Below, one piece after another: positions 22,978 to 35,631 of a stretch of DNA of 64,000 nucleotides. The notes beneath the pieces were generated by a model. That model worked only from the letters and a program-made list of their open reading frames with translations, did no database searches and had not been told where the DNA came from. Each line of letters starts with the position of its first letter. Within the stretch, counting starts at the first letter, position 1. Source of the DNA: Macrostomum hystrix (lineage: Eukaryota > Platyhelminthes > Macrostomidae); the NCBI GenBank assembly GCA_950097015.1, contig CATNEN010000034.1:6094501-6158500 (forward strand). Reading direction: 5' to 3'. The position numbers were made by a program, and so were the translations under genes.

Positions 22978-25900
22978 ATGGGCATCTGCGGCTGTCTCAC
23001 CTCCAAGGTGGCCGGGTGCATTTTGTACCTAATTAGCAGCGTCTTTATGGTGAGTAATTTAATAGATTATATTTTATCAAGACAAGTTACACTTATTTAA
23101 ACCAGTTTTATTCATTTTTTCGTGTACAGGAGGCTGAATGTAGCTGTAAATAGCGATCCAGCATTATAGCTGGCGCAGAAATTTAAATGGGCTTGGCGGC
23201 CTCCCTCCAGTCCATGGACTGAATAGCTGCTGTACACAGCCATTGGAAGAGCCACGGGACAATGTTTAATTTCTATCGCCTATTCAACTACGAGTATTTG
23301 GCTCAAGAATATTCAGCATGTAAAAGTAGAGCCATTGCTGCATTTATCTTATCTCAATTCTTTACTTGCTCGCTATAGAATACAGTTTTTTCTGTCTGTT
23401 TAGCAATCGTATTGCAGACAAAATATGTGCATTGAGTTACATGTACGACCTGAGGTTTACAACCTCAGTTGGAAATACTAGTGTGATTTTTCTCCGGTTT
23501 CCTGGTAGCTGGTGTAATTTCTAAAATCACCAACAAGCGCCGAGAGGGACCGTAGAAATAGCATATCGGCAGCGGAGTTTAGGAAATGTACAGCAGTGTG
23601 TACAGCAGGATACGTACACAATTGTGACGGATGTCGGTAGCTTGTGAGGGCTGTCAGTAGCTTGTGAGGGCTGTCAGTAGCTTGTGAGGGCTGTCAGTAG
23701 ATTGTGAGGGATGTCAGTAGCTTGTGAGGGCTGTCAGTAGATTGTGAGGGATGTCAGTAGCTTGTGAGGGATGTCTGTAGATTGTGATGGATGTCAGTAA
23801 CTTGTGAGGGATGTCTGTAGATTGTGAGGGATGTCAGTAGATTGTGAGGGGTGTCTGTAGATTGTGAGGGCTGTCAGTAGATTGTGAGGGATGTCAGTAG
23901 CTTGTGAGGGATGTCTGTAGATTGTGAGGGCTGTCAGTAGATTGTGAGGGATGTCAGTAGCTTGTGAGGGATATCTGTAGATTGTGAGTGATGTCTGTAG
24001 ATTGAGATGGATGTCAGTAGATTGTGAGGGATGTCTGTAGATTGTGATGGATGTCAGTAGATTGTGAGGGGTGTCAGTAGATTTTGATGGATGCCCATCT
24101 CTGCAAATCCAGACGATTGGAGTGGCGATCGCCGCCCTCGGCTGCGTGCTGCATTTCGGCGGTAACGCTGTCTACCAGGCCTTCAGCAGCCTTCTCGGCT
24201 CCATCGGCAGCACCAACATTGGCGGTGAAATCGTTCAACTGGGCATCACCGATTTGCAGAAGATCCTGGGCAGCTGGTCGTCCATTGTGAGCTACGCCGG
24301 ATTGGTCCTGCTTGGCCTCGGCCTTTTCTTCCTGGCCGTTGGAATTCTCGGCTGCATCGGCGCCTGCTGCAATCTCAAGACTGTGCTCATTGTGGTGAGC
24401 CGCGGGAACCTTCTACTCGATTGGTCCCCGTAGCTGCTAATCTCTTGAATGTAGCTGCTAATCCTTTCTACTCAATTGAGTCACTCTCATCCCATCTATC
24501 TACTCAATTGAGTCACTCTCATCCCATTTATCTACTCAATTGAGTCACTCTCATCCCATCTTTGTACTCAATTGAGTCACTCTCATCCCATTTATCTACT
24601 CAATTGAGTCACTCTCATCCCATCTATATACTCAATTGAGTCACTCTCATCCCATCTTTGTACTCAATTGAGTCACTCTCATCCTATCTATCTACTCAAT
24701 TGAGTCGCTCTCATCCCATCTATCTACTCAATTGAGTCGCTCTCATCCCATCTATCTACTCAATTGAGTCGCTCTCATCCCATTTATCTACTCAATTGAA
24801 TCGCTCTCATCCCATCTATCTACTCAATTGAGTCGCTCTCATCCCATCTATCTACTCAATTGAGTCGCTCTCATCCCATTTATCTACTCAATTGAGTCGC
24901 TCTCATCCCATCTTTGTACTCAATTGAGTCACTCTCATCCCATTTATCTACTCAATTGAGTCACTCTCATCCTATCTATCTACTCAATTGATTCCATAAT
25001 ATTTACTCTATCTACTCTACTCAAAGTAGTCTGTCTTGTACCATCAACTCAACAAAAATCATTCAGTGAGAATCACCGATGCCAAAAATTTCAGTACGCG
25101 GCACTGACCCTGGCAATCACTCTCGCTCTGCTTGGCTTCGTGATTGGCTATTATTTGTTCAAGCAGAACATGAAAGATCTCGGCGCTGAAGAGATGAAGA
25201 AGCTCATTGTTAACGAGTACCAGGGCAGAACTCATCCGAATCCTAATGATTTTAGCAAAATATTCGACATTGTGCAAGGACAGGTAAACCAATATTCTAG
25301 TTCCGAGTTAAATTCTCAACTTTGAGTTTGCCAAATGATTACGCAATCGAATTACTCGTATTTTCCTTCAGCTCCAATGCTGCGGCGTATCGAACTACAC
25401 TGAGTTCGCGTCTGCTGTGCAATGGAATCGAACTTACTTCTTCTCCCAGTCTGTGGGATACATTCGTGAGTCTAGCATTTTTTTATACATGCTCACCTTG
25501 CCTTGGTAGGTTTTCAAGGATCACAAGAATGCACAAATACTGGCTGAGTTCCCATCTCAAATACTGGTTGAGTTCCCATCTCCAATACTGGTTGAGTTCC
25601 CATCTCCAATACTGGTTGAGTTCCCATCTCCAATACTGGTTGAGTTCCCATCTCAAATACTGGTTGAGTTCCCATCTCAAATACTGGTTGAGTTCCCATC
25701 TCCAATACTGGTTGAGTTCCCATCTCAAATACTGGTTGAGTTCCCATCTCCAATACTGGTTGAGTTCCCATCTCAAATACTGGTTGAGTTCCCATCTCCA
25801 ATACTGGTTGAGTTCCCATCTCAAATACTGGTTGAGTTCCCATCTCAAATACTGGTTGAGTTCCCATCTCCAATACTGGTTAAGTTCCCATCTCAAATAC

Positions 25901-28900
25901 TGGTTGAGTTCCCATCTCAAATACTGGTTGAGTTCCAATCTCCAATACTGGATGAGTTCCCATCTCAAATACTGGTTGAGTTCCTATCTCCAATACTGGT
26001 TGAGTTCCCATCTCCAATACTGGTTGAGTTCCCATCTCAAATACTGGTTGAGTTCCTATCTCAAATACTGGTTGAGTTCCCATCTCAAATACTGGTTGAG
26101 TTCCTATCTCAAATACTGGTTGAGTTCCTATCTCCAATACTGGTTGAGTTCCCATCTCAAATACTGGTTGAGTTCCCATCTCCAATACTGGTTGAGTTCC
26201 CATCTCAAATACTGGTTGAGTTCCCATCTCCAATACTGGTTGAGTTCCCATCTCCAATACTGGTTGAGTTCCCATCTCCAATACTGGTTGAGTTCCCATC
26301 TCCAATACTGGTTGAGTTCCCATCTCCAATACTGGTTGAGTTCCCATCTCCAATACTGGTTGACTTCCCATCTCCAATACTGGTTGAGTTCCCATCTCCA
26401 ATACTGGTTGAGTTTCCATCTCCAATACTGGTTGAGTTCCATCTCCAATACTGGTTGAGTTCCCATCTCCAATACTGGTTGAGTTCCCATCTCCAATACT
26501 GGTTGAGTTCCCATCTCAAATACTGGTTGAGTTCCCATCTCAAATACTGGTTGAGTTCCTATCTCAAATACTGGTTGAGTTCCCATCTCAAATACTGGTT
26601 GAGTTCCCATCTCCAATACTGGTTGAGTTCCTATCTCAAATACTGGTTGAGTTCCCATCTCCAATACTGGTTGAGTTCCTATCTCAAATACTGGTTGAGT
26701 TCCCATCTCCAATACTAGTTGAGTTCCCATCTCAAATACTGGTTGAGTTCCTATCTCAAATACTGGTTGAGTTCCCATCTCCAATACTGGTTGAGTTCCC
26801 ATCTCCAATACTGGTTGAGTTCCCATCTCCAATACTGGTTGAGTTCCCATCTCAAAGACAGGTTGAGTTCCCATCTCAAAGACAGGTTGAGTTCCCATCT
26901 CAAAGACAGGTTGAGTTCCCATCTCAAAGACAGGTTGAGTTCCCATCTCAAAGACAGGTTGAGTTCCCATCTCAAATACTGGTTGAGTTCCCATCTCCAA
27001 TACTGGTTGAGTTCCCATCTCCAATACTGGTTGATCGTTCCCATCTCAAAGACAGGTTGAGTTCCCGTCTCAAAGACAGGTTGATCGTTCCCATCTCAAA
27101 GACAGGTTGAGTTCCCATCTCAAAGACAGGTTGAGTTCCCATCTCAAAGACAGGTTGAGTTCCCGTCTCAAAGACAGGTTGAGTTCCCATCTCAAAGACA
27201 GGTTGAGTTCCCATCTCAAAGACAGGTTGATCGTTCCCATCTCAAAGACAGGTTGAGTTCCCGTCTCAAAGACAGGTTGAGTTCCCATCTCAAAGACAGG
27301 TTGAGTTCCCATCTCAAAGACAGGTTGAGTTCCCATCTCAAAGACAGGTTGAGTTCCCATCTCAAAGACAGGTTGATCGTTCCCATCTCAAAGACAGGTT
27401 GAGTTCCCGTCTCAAAGACAGGTTGATCGTTCCCATCTCAAAGACAGGTTGAGTTCCCATCTCAAAGACAGGTTGATCGTTCCCATCTCAAAGACAGGTT
27501 GAGTTCCCATCTCAAAGACAGGTTGATCGTTCCCATCTCAAAGACAGGTTGAGTTCCCATCTCAAAGACAGGTTGAGTTCCCATCTCAAAGACAGGTTGA
27601 GTTCCCATCTCAAAGACAGGTTGAGTTCCCATCTCAAAGACAGGTTGATCGTTCCCATCTCAAAAACAGGTTGAGTTCCCGTCTCAAAGACAGGTTGAGT
27701 TCCCGTCTCAAAGACAGGTTGATCGTTCCCATCTCAAAGACAGGTTGAGTTCCCGTCTCAAAGACAGGTTGAGTTCCCATCTCAAAGACAGGTTGATCGT
27801 TCCCATCTCAAAGACAGGTTGATCGTTCCCATCTCAAAGACAGGTTGATCGTTCCCATCTCAAAGACAGGTTGAGTTCCCATCTCAAAGACAGGCTGAGT
27901 TCCCATCTCAAATGCAGGCTGAGTTCCCATCTCAAAGACAGGTTGAGTTCCCATCTCAAAGACAGGTTGAGTTCCCATCTCAAAGACAGGTTGAGTTCCC
28001 ATCTCAAAGACAGGTTGATCGTTCCCATCTCAAAGACAGGTTGAGTTCCCATCTCAAAGACAGGTTGAGTTCCCATCTCAAATACTGGTTGAGTTCCCAT
28101 CTCCAATACTGGTTGAGTTCCCATCTCCAATACTGGTTGATCGTTCCCATCTCAAAGACAGGTTGAGTTCTCGTCTCAAAGACAGGTTGATCGTTCCCAT
28201 CTCAAAGACAGGTTGAGTTCCCATCTCAAAGACAGGTTGAGTTCCCGTCTCAAAGACAGGTTGAGTTCCCATCTCAAAGACAGGTTGAGTTCCCATCTCA
28301 AAGACAGGTTGATCGTTCCCATCTCAAAGACAGGTTGAGTTCCCGTCTCAAAGACAGGTTGAGTTCCCATCTCAAAGACAGGTTGATCGTTCCCATCTCA
28401 AAGACAGGTTGAGTTCCCGTCTCAAAGACAGGTTGAGTTCCCATCTCAAAGACAGGTTGATCGTTCCCATCTCAAAGACAGGTTGAGTTCCCATCTCAAA
28501 TACTGGTTGAGTTCCCATCTCAAAGACAGGTTGAGTTCCCATCTCAAAGACAGGTTGAGTTCCCATCTCAAAGACAGGTTGAGTTCCCATCTCAAAGACA
28601 GGTTGATCGTTCCCATCTCAAAGACAGGTTGAGTTCCCGTCTCAAAGACAGGTTGATCGTTCCCATCTCAAAGACAGGTTGAGTTCCCATCTCAAAGACA
28701 GGTTGATCGTTCCCATCTCAAAGACAGGTTGAGTTCCCATCTCAAAGACAGGTTGAGTTCCCATCTCAAAGACAGGTTGAGTTCCCATCTCAAAGACGGG
28801 TTGAGTTCCCATCTCAAAGACAGGTTGATCGTTCCCATCTCAAAGACAGGTTGAGTTCCCGTCTCAAAGACAGGTTGAGTTCCCGTCTCAAAGACAGGTT

Positions 28901-31900
28901 GATCGTTCCCATCTCAAAGACAGGTTGAGTTCCCGTCTCAAAGACAGGTTGAGTTCCCATCTCAAAGACAGGTTGATCGTTCCCATCTCAAAGACAGGTT
29001 GATCGTTCCCATCTCAAAGACAGGTTGATCGTTCCCATCTCAAAGACAGGTTGAGTTCCCATCTCAAAGACAGGCTGAGTTCCCATCTCAAATGCAGGCT
29101 GAGTTCCCATCTCAAAGACAGGTTGAGTTCCCATCTCAAAGACAGGTTGATCGTTCCCATCTCAAAGACAGGTTGAGTTCCCATCTCAAAGACAGGTTGA
29201 GTTCCCATCTCAAAGACAGGTTGAGTTCCCATCTCAAAGACAGGTTGAGTTCCCATCTCAAAGACAGGTTGATCGTTCCCATCTCAAAGACAGGTTGAGT
29301 TCCCGTCTCAAAGACAGGTTGAGTTCCCGTCTCAAAGACAGGTTGATCGTTCCCATCTCAAAGACAGGTTGAGTTCCCGTCTCAAAGACAGGTTGAGTTC
29401 CCATCTCAAAGACAGGTTGATCGTTCCCATCTCAAAGACAGGTTGATCGTTCCCATCTCAAAGACAGGTTGATCGTTCCCATCTCAAAGACAGGTTGAGT
29501 TCCCATCTCAAAGACAGGCTGAGTTCCCATCTCAAATGCAGGCTGAGTTCCCATCTCAAAGACAGGTTGAGTTCCCATCTCAAAGACAGGTTGAGTTCCC
29601 ATCTCAAAGACAGGTTGAGTTCCCATCTCAAAGACAGGTTGATCGTTCCCATCTCAAAGACAGGTTGAGTTCCCATCTCAAAGACAGGTTGAGTTCCCAT
29701 CTCAAAGACAGGTTGATCGTTCCCATCTCAAAGACAGGTTGAGTTCCCATCTCAAATACTGGTTGAGTTCCCATCTCAAAGACAGGTTGAGTTCCCATCT
29801 CAAAGACAGGTTGAGTTCCCATCTCAAAGACAGGTTGAGTTCCCATCTCAAAGACAGGTTGATCGTTCCCATCTCAAAGACAGGTTGAGTTCCCGTCTCA
29901 AAGACAGGTTGATCGTTCCCATCTCAAAGACAGGTTGAGTTCCCATCTCAAAGACAGGTTGATCGTTCCCATCTCAAAGACAGGTTGAGTTCCCATCTCA
30001 AAGACAGGTTGAGTTCCCATCTCAAAGACAGGTTGATCGTTCCCATCTCAAAGACAGGTTGAGTTCCCGTCTCAAAGACAGGTTGAGTTCCCATCTCAAA
30101 GACAGGTTGAGTTCCCATCTCAAAGACAGGTTGAGTTCCCATCTCAAAGACGGGTTGAGTTCCCATCTCAAAGACAGGTTGATCGTTCCCATCTCAAAGA
30201 CAGGTTGAGTTCCCGTCTCAAAGACAGGTTGAGTTCCCGTCTCAAAGACAGGTTGATCGTTCCCATCTCAAAGACAGGTTGAGTTCCCGTCTCAAAGACA
30301 GGTTGAGTTCCCATCTCAAAGACAGGTTGATCGTTCCCATCTCAAAGACAGGTTGATCGTTCCCATCTCAAAGACAGGTTGATCGTTCCCATCTCAAAGA
30401 CAGGTTGAGTTCCCATCTCAAAGACAGGCTGAGTTCCCATCTCAAATGCAGGCTGAGTTCCCATCTCAAAGACAGGTTGAGTTCCCATCTCAAAGACAGG
30501 TTGAGTTCCCATCTCAAAGACAGGTTGAGTTCCCATCTCAAAGACAGGTTGATCGTTCCCATCTCAAAGACAGGTTGAGTTCCCATCTCAAAGACAGGTT
30601 GAGTTCCCATCTCAAAGACAGGTTGATCGTTCCCATCTCAAAGACAGGTTGAGTTCCCATCTCAAAGACAGGTTGAGTTCCCATCTCAAAGACAGGTTGA
30701 TCGTTCCCATCTCAAAGACAGGTTGAGTTCCCGTCTCAAAGACAGGTTGAGTTCCCGTCTCAAAGACAGGTTGATCGTTCCCATCTCAAAGACAGGTTGA
30801 GTTCCCGTCTCAAAGACAGGTTGAGTTCCCATCTCAAAGACAGGTTGAGTTCCCGTCTCAAAGACAGGTTGAGTTCCCATCTCAAAGACAGGTTGAGTTC
30901 CCATCTCAAAGACAGGTTGATCGTTCCCATCTCAAAGACAGGTTGAGTTCCCGTCTCAAAGACAGGTTGAGTTCCCATCTCAAAGACAGGTTGATCGTTC
31001 CCATCTCAAAGACAGGTTGAGTTCCCGTCTCAAAGACAGGTTGAGTTCCCATCTCAAAGACAGGTTGATCGTTCCCATCTCAAAGACAGGTTGAGTTCCC
31101 ATCTCAAATACTGGTTGAGTTCCCATCTCAAAGACAGGTTGAGTTCCCATCTCAAAGACAGGTTGAGTTCCCATCTCAAAGACAGGTTGAGTTCCCATCT
31201 CAAAGACAGGTTGATCGTTCCCATCTCAAAGACAGGTTGAGTTCCCATCTCAAAGACAGGTTGATCGTTCCCATCTCAAAGACAGGTTGAGTTCCCATCT
31301 CAAAGACAGGTTGATCGTTCCCATCTCAAAGACAGGTTGAGTTCCCATCTCAAAGACAGGTTGAGTTCCCATCTCAAAGACAGGTTGAGTTCCCATCTCA
31401 AAGACGGGTTGAGTTCCCATCTCAAAGACAGGTTGATCGTTCCCATCTCAAAGACAGGTTGAGTTCCCGTCTCAAAGACAGGTTGATCGTTCCCATCTCA
31501 AAGACAGGTTGAGTTCCCGTCTCAAAGACAGGTTGATCGTTCCCATCTCAAATACTGGTTGAGTTCCCATCTCAAAGACAGGTTGAGTTCCCGTCTCAAA
31601 GACAGGTTGAGTTCCCATCTCAAAGACAGGTTGAGTTCCCGTCTCAAAGACAGGTTGAGTTCCCAATTAAGTTTAAGGTTGAATATCGCAATTTGATTTG
31701 CAGAGCTGAAAGCGCCCATCGCCTGCTGCAAGCTAAGGCGGGAAGACTTTGAGCCAATGGACAGAAATTGTACATTGAATCCGACGGTTGAGAACAGCAA
31801 TATCGACACTGGCTGCTATGAGAAGCTGTGGAGCTTCTTGGACACATACGCAAATGTGCTGATCATTGGCATAGCAATTACGGCCGCTGTCACTGTGAGT

Positions 31901-32319
31901 TTTTGCCTGCGTGATTCTGAAAACTCTTTTTTCTTTTTCTTTTCATAATTTCATAATTTGGTAATAATCGTCAGAGTAATCTCAGAATTGTCTCAGAACT
32001 CAGAGGCTGCTTAGCCAGAACTCATGCCTAATTAATTTTCGTAGCAGATGGCTTTGCTATTTTTTAGAATTATCGAATTTAGAATCCTGCACACCACGAG
32101 CACGTGACAGACCTCAGCCAATAAAAATTTAAATCGATTCCCAAGACAAATTAAAGATTAAAAAGTAGAGATTTATACTAATTTAAGTTATGCTTAACAT
32201 AGCTTAGCTTGTTTAGCTTACCTAATTACAAATTAATCATATTATTTCAGGCCGGAATATCGTTGCTAGCGATCATCATGCTCTGCTATCATTTCAAGAA
32301 CGACATCACACCTATTTGA
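22978..32319 (+). CDS. Tetraspanin 2 (6 exons, 6.2-kb repeat-filled intron 4)
   Basis: Exons 22978-23049, 24113-24394, 25095-25283, 25372-25465, 31704-31894 and 32251-32319 join in frame to 298 residues. The start MGICGCLTSKVAG parallels tetraspanin 1. Four membrane segments are present, with LQCCGV at the start of exon 4, PIACC and GCYEKLWSF in exon 5: the tetraspanin large-loop cysteine pattern. Intron positions and phases match the neighbour except that exon 2 here equals exons 2 and 3 there. The genes are therefore tandem paralogues with one intron gained or lost. Introns 1, 2 and 4 each hold a different minisatellite; intron 4 (25466-31703) is almost wholly array. AATAAA lies at 32396-32401. 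Role as membrane organiser is from the family. Confidence 0.93.
23200..23260 (+). repeat. SINE-tail fragment with CAGTCCATGGACTG in intron 1 of tetraspanin 2
   Basis: The 14-base palindrome at 23208-23221 is identical to that at 17150-17163 and is followed by similar sequence (ATAGCTGCTGTACACAGCC). It sits in the same intron as the related fragment at 17807 in the paralogue. Confidence 0.45.
23621..24090 (+). repeat. 20-bp minisatellite, unit GTCAGTAGATTGTGAGGGAT, about 23 copies
   Basis: Fills the 3' end of intron 1 of tetraspanin 2 and stops 22 bases before exon 2, so the array supplies sequence right up to the splice acceptor region. Units vary (CTTGTGAGGG, CTGTCAGTAG, ATGTCTGTAG). Confidence 0.95.
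24468..24990 (+). repeat. 30-bp minisatellite with CTCAATTGAG palindrome, about 17 copies
   Basis: In intron 2 of tetraspanin 2. Each unit holds TACTCAATTGAGTCACTCTC followed by ATCCCATCTA. The 10-base palindrome CTCAATTGAG, or TGAGTCA around it (an AP-1-like site), recurs every 30 bases; some copies read GAGTCGC instead. Confidence 0.95.
25534..31665 (+). repeat. Giant 24/26-bp minisatellite, about 250 copies, in intron 4 of tetraspanin 2
   Basis: Units are GAGTTCCCATCTC followed by AAATACTGG or CAATACTGG (mainly 25534-26845) or by AAAGACAGG (mainly 26853-31665) and TT. A 26-bp form starts GATCGTTCCC and is mixed through the second half. Larger blocks recur: the rare CAAATGCAGGCTGAG variant is found near 27908, 29088, 29532 and 30442 in similar surroundings, so segments of several hundred bases were duplicated. 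The open frames within are repeat artefacts. Confidence 0.98.
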
Positions 32320-32395
32320 GAGTCGAATCAATTGTTTGCTAGCTGAAAAACACGGCCGTATTTCATATTTGCACCGCATAATGCGATAGACTTAA

Positions 32396-32401
32396 AATAA
32401 A
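32396..32401 (+). promoter_or_regulatory. Polyadenylation signal of tetraspanin 2
   Basis: AATAAA 77 bases after the stop. A minus-strand AATAAA (TTTATT on plus at about 32452) lies 50 bases beyond and could serve the convergent small frame at 32620-32880. Confidence 0.55.
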
Positions 32402-32619
32402 CTATTGTTAAAACGCTACTGCAATCAACTGTAATTTAGGCTTTAGTCTCCTTTATTTCTTGCATGAAGAAATACAATTATCGTGTGGATTTGTTGCTTT
32501 CACACATATTGACGCCTGTTTACTTCATTAAATTGTGCCGATAAATGTTTGTTTTGTTTTCTAACGCTTTTCTGTTATAACAATTAAAGCACAAATCGAT
32601 TAATAATTTCTTAAAACAT

Positions 32620-32880
32620 TTAGCTGGTGAAACCTTCATTTCTTTCCTTTTCTTCGCTCGTGTAAGTGAGTCTTTCTAGATGTTGATGCTGCTGATACAG
32701 CTGGGGCAGCTTGTAGTTTCCGGTTCGGGTTTTTTTCTCGGATGGTGGATGTGAATAACAATTCTGTGACAGCCCCTGCACTGTGCAGGTAAAGGCGTTG
32801 AGAGTGATGAGGCGTATGCATAAATTGAAAAAATAAATCACCTTCAAGCACCACTTCATTTTGAAACGAGATTTAACCAT
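32620..32880 (-). CDS. Hypothetical small secreted peptide precursor
   Basis: An 86-codon minus-strand frame. After a basic start (MVKSRFKMKWCLK) comes a hydrophobic stretch (VIYFFNLCIRLITLNAF) that could be a signal peptide, then a polar chain with a dibasic KK before TRTGNY and many Q, H and E residues. Base composition is less AT-rich than its surroundings. A minus-strand AATAAA lies about 165 bases past the stop. Dibasic cleavage would be consistent with a neuropeptide-like precursor, but there is no repeat of a peptide motif and no homology I recognise. An intron within the hydrophobic part (GTGATT to GCACAG) is also possible. Low confidence. Confidence 0.28.
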   Translation of the reverse strand: MVKSRFKMKWCLKVIYFFNLCIRLITLNAFTCTVQGLSQNCYSHPPSEKKTRTGNYKLPQLYQQHQHLERLTYTSEEKERNEGFTS

Positions 32881-35597
32881 GGCGGCTGATCCTTACTTGT
32901 ATTTCCGTTTCCTAGTCTTTTGATACAGGATAATCCTCAATCAGCAACCACCGATATAAGAAGCGGAACTATCACTAATATAAATGCTGCATTCGTGTTT
33001 AAAAGTGCATCATCGGTACCGTACGAATTTATTAGTTTTTAAATATGTTCTTGAGTGAGCTAGAATTCTCAACATCTTAAGCAGCGAAATCGACAGCAGC
33101 ACACTAGTAAAACAAAGGCGCGTGTGACGGAGCGCGTAAGTGCCACGTCTGCGAATGAGTCTCAGTCTCTGTGTCAAATTTCCCCGTGGCTCAGCGCGCG
33201 AGTCGGCTTGGTGCGCCCCCCCAAACTACAAGGTTAGTTCATCGGGTAAGGGTGGATAATTCTGATCCATGTGGTGTGCTTCAACAAAAATCGGTCATTC
33301 ACTTTGGTAGCTATCGTGAAGTAGACAGTGGGTATTGGAAAAAACTGGCTTATTTCCCCATGTGTTAAGACCACGGGTGTTTCAACTAACTTGTACATAT
33401 TGATGAATTAAAGTATAAAGTAGCCTAACAAAAAAATGTGGCTATAATATGAATTCGGCCAGGCAAAAATAGCTTAAAAATAGATATATGTAACAAAAAC
33501 TTTTTTACGTTATACGTTTTACCTAAACATTAAACTTAAATATGTGTTTTTGCGGATTCAACTATCGCTTTTCATGGAAATTTAGCTCTGTGAAGTCTGG
33601 TCATAGTTACTAATAGCTTATTTTCTATGACAACACATTTTTGAAAATTTTCTCCGTTGTTACTAGGTATTACGAGCCCCGCGAACAACCATTGTTCTTG
33701 GCGAAAAAATTATAGGGATCACACAATGAACACTGTCTTTTATATATCTTAAATAGTACACCTGATCCTATCTGGAAAATGCATGGGCGTGGCCAGCGTT
33801 GATAACCGTATTTCGTTTACGCACTAGTGTAGCTATTTATTACTTTTAATTTTTGTCTTGCAAAAATGCTTTCTAGAAGGAATTCATAATTCCGTGTTTC
33901 TAATATATCCATATTAGGGAGAGTTGTCCAATAGACAAAATAGAAAGGAAAGGAACTACTGATGAAGGCAAGTCAACTGAATGTTAAGTGATCAAGTGCT
34001 AACAGTAGCACAGGCCGCATAGCCAGGCTTTTCGCCTGAGGGTCATAGGCCCCATAGGCCATGCCACACACACCGCCCACATGCAGCATCATCATCCCAA
34101 AAAATCTGACTTTCAGGGGAGTGAGTCATAACTTGGTTGGTTACACTACAAAATTGGTTACACTATTGAGAGTTAACTATCACAAGGCTCAACTCAGGTA
34201 GACCACCGACCAGTTACTGCTATACAGGTTTTTAATCATTTGACCTAATTAACACGACTATAACCTATATTCTCTATACATAGGCCTAGCTATTCTTTGT
34301 TAATTTAGAACATTTAGATGTCATTTTTTAATTTAACATCTACGCCTTGGCTTTTAGTAATTCTGCTAGGCCTAGTTGTTTGCCCATGTTTGCTCAAACA
34401 AAATTTCAGCCATAACTAGGCCTATTTTGGTATCAAACCATACCAGTCTCTATTTTTGCCCATATCACAGACATCTTTTTAGCTAGTCAGCATTTTTATT
34501 TTCATGATATAAAATATTGTCATATGAAATGCTTATCCCCCTAGTCTCACACTATTAATTCTGAAAATCTTTATGCAGTTGTGAAATTGGCAAAGTGCCA
34601 GTTTTTTCAAGCCTCACAAAAAATTTGTCTCACTGTTTACTAGCTTAAATAACATGGTAACCATTTACTGTTTTGCTTCTTTTTTCCAACACTAAGTTTC
34701 TATCTTTGCAGTGGTAGTACTTTAACACTTAAAAAAGTTTGGCCTATGCAACTAAAAAAATCATTAACCATAAATAGACTACAAATGATTAGTTCATCAG
34801 TAAAAAATTAACAAATGAAAAATGATGCCTCTGCTTGGCAGAAATTCATACCTGCATTCAGAAATTGTTTTGTTGTGTCTTTTTGGCAACTAGTGCAAAT
34901 TTACACCTCAATACACAATACACATTCTTATTTAAGAAAAAATAAAAAATATAAGGATATTTTGAAGAAAAGTTTAACAAACTATGCTGGGTAGTCACAA
35001 AAACAACTAATGTGGTAAGAAAGTGATTGATTTAAAGAAAAACTTATTTTAGGGAGAATGCAACAATCATTGAGTGGTCATGATTTCCCTTGGTTTCTAG
35101 GTAAAATGTTCTTAAGATCTCAATTATTCAGGCTTGAATTTTATTCAGAAATTAAAACAACTTTGTTTTTTCATTATTTTTTTTTCTTTAACTAATTTTT
35201 TACCATTGGAATATATTTTCCTATACATCATACTTGTAATAAGTTGTAGTTGGTTTATTTTTCCAGGCTACACAAATATCCCATTTTAACATCTGCCACC
35301 TTTTTTTAAACCATGTGTAATGGTTTCTTACTTCCACAATCTCTGGTTTTTTCTGCCATCTTACTTACTCAACTTTTTATTTTACTTCCTCTTTGTACTC
35401 ATATTATCTATGAGTAGCTAGTATGTTTTTTCACTAGATTACTTCTGCTATTTATTGTATTGTTTGTGCATGTAACAACTTCATGCTTAACAAGTTTTCA
35501 AAATTTGAGGCTAATTTACTTATTCAAGTTGCTAAGTGATTTATGAGTATCTAAAAAACATGTGTTCATAGCCTACACGTAAATGATTTTTCTTGCA
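32881..35597. other. AT-rich spacer upstream of the CDC50 gene
   Basis: No gene seen. Around 33175-33260 a tRNA-like stretch (GTGGCTCAGCGCGCGAG then a weak B-box-like GGTTAGTTCATCGG) may be an old SINE head. Around 34017-34080 lies a short CATAGGCC-rich patch. The region ends in TTTTTCTTGCAG at 35586-35597, a good splice acceptor, so the CDC50 gene probably has an upstream 5' UTR exon or receives a trans-spliced leader. Confidence 0.45.
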
Positions 35598-35631
35598 GCC
35601 CCTGTCAGAATCCAGCTATATAAACGACACA

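Noticed and set aside
23621-24990. CRISPR-like regularity of the 20- and 30-bp arrays
   Set aside because: Units are contiguous without unique spacers and lie in animal introns.
25322-27060. Open frames with repeated WLSSHLQY or MGTQPVFE peptides
   Set aside because: Products of the 24-bp intronic array; they overlap exon 4 and intron 4 of tetraspanin 2 in a different frame.
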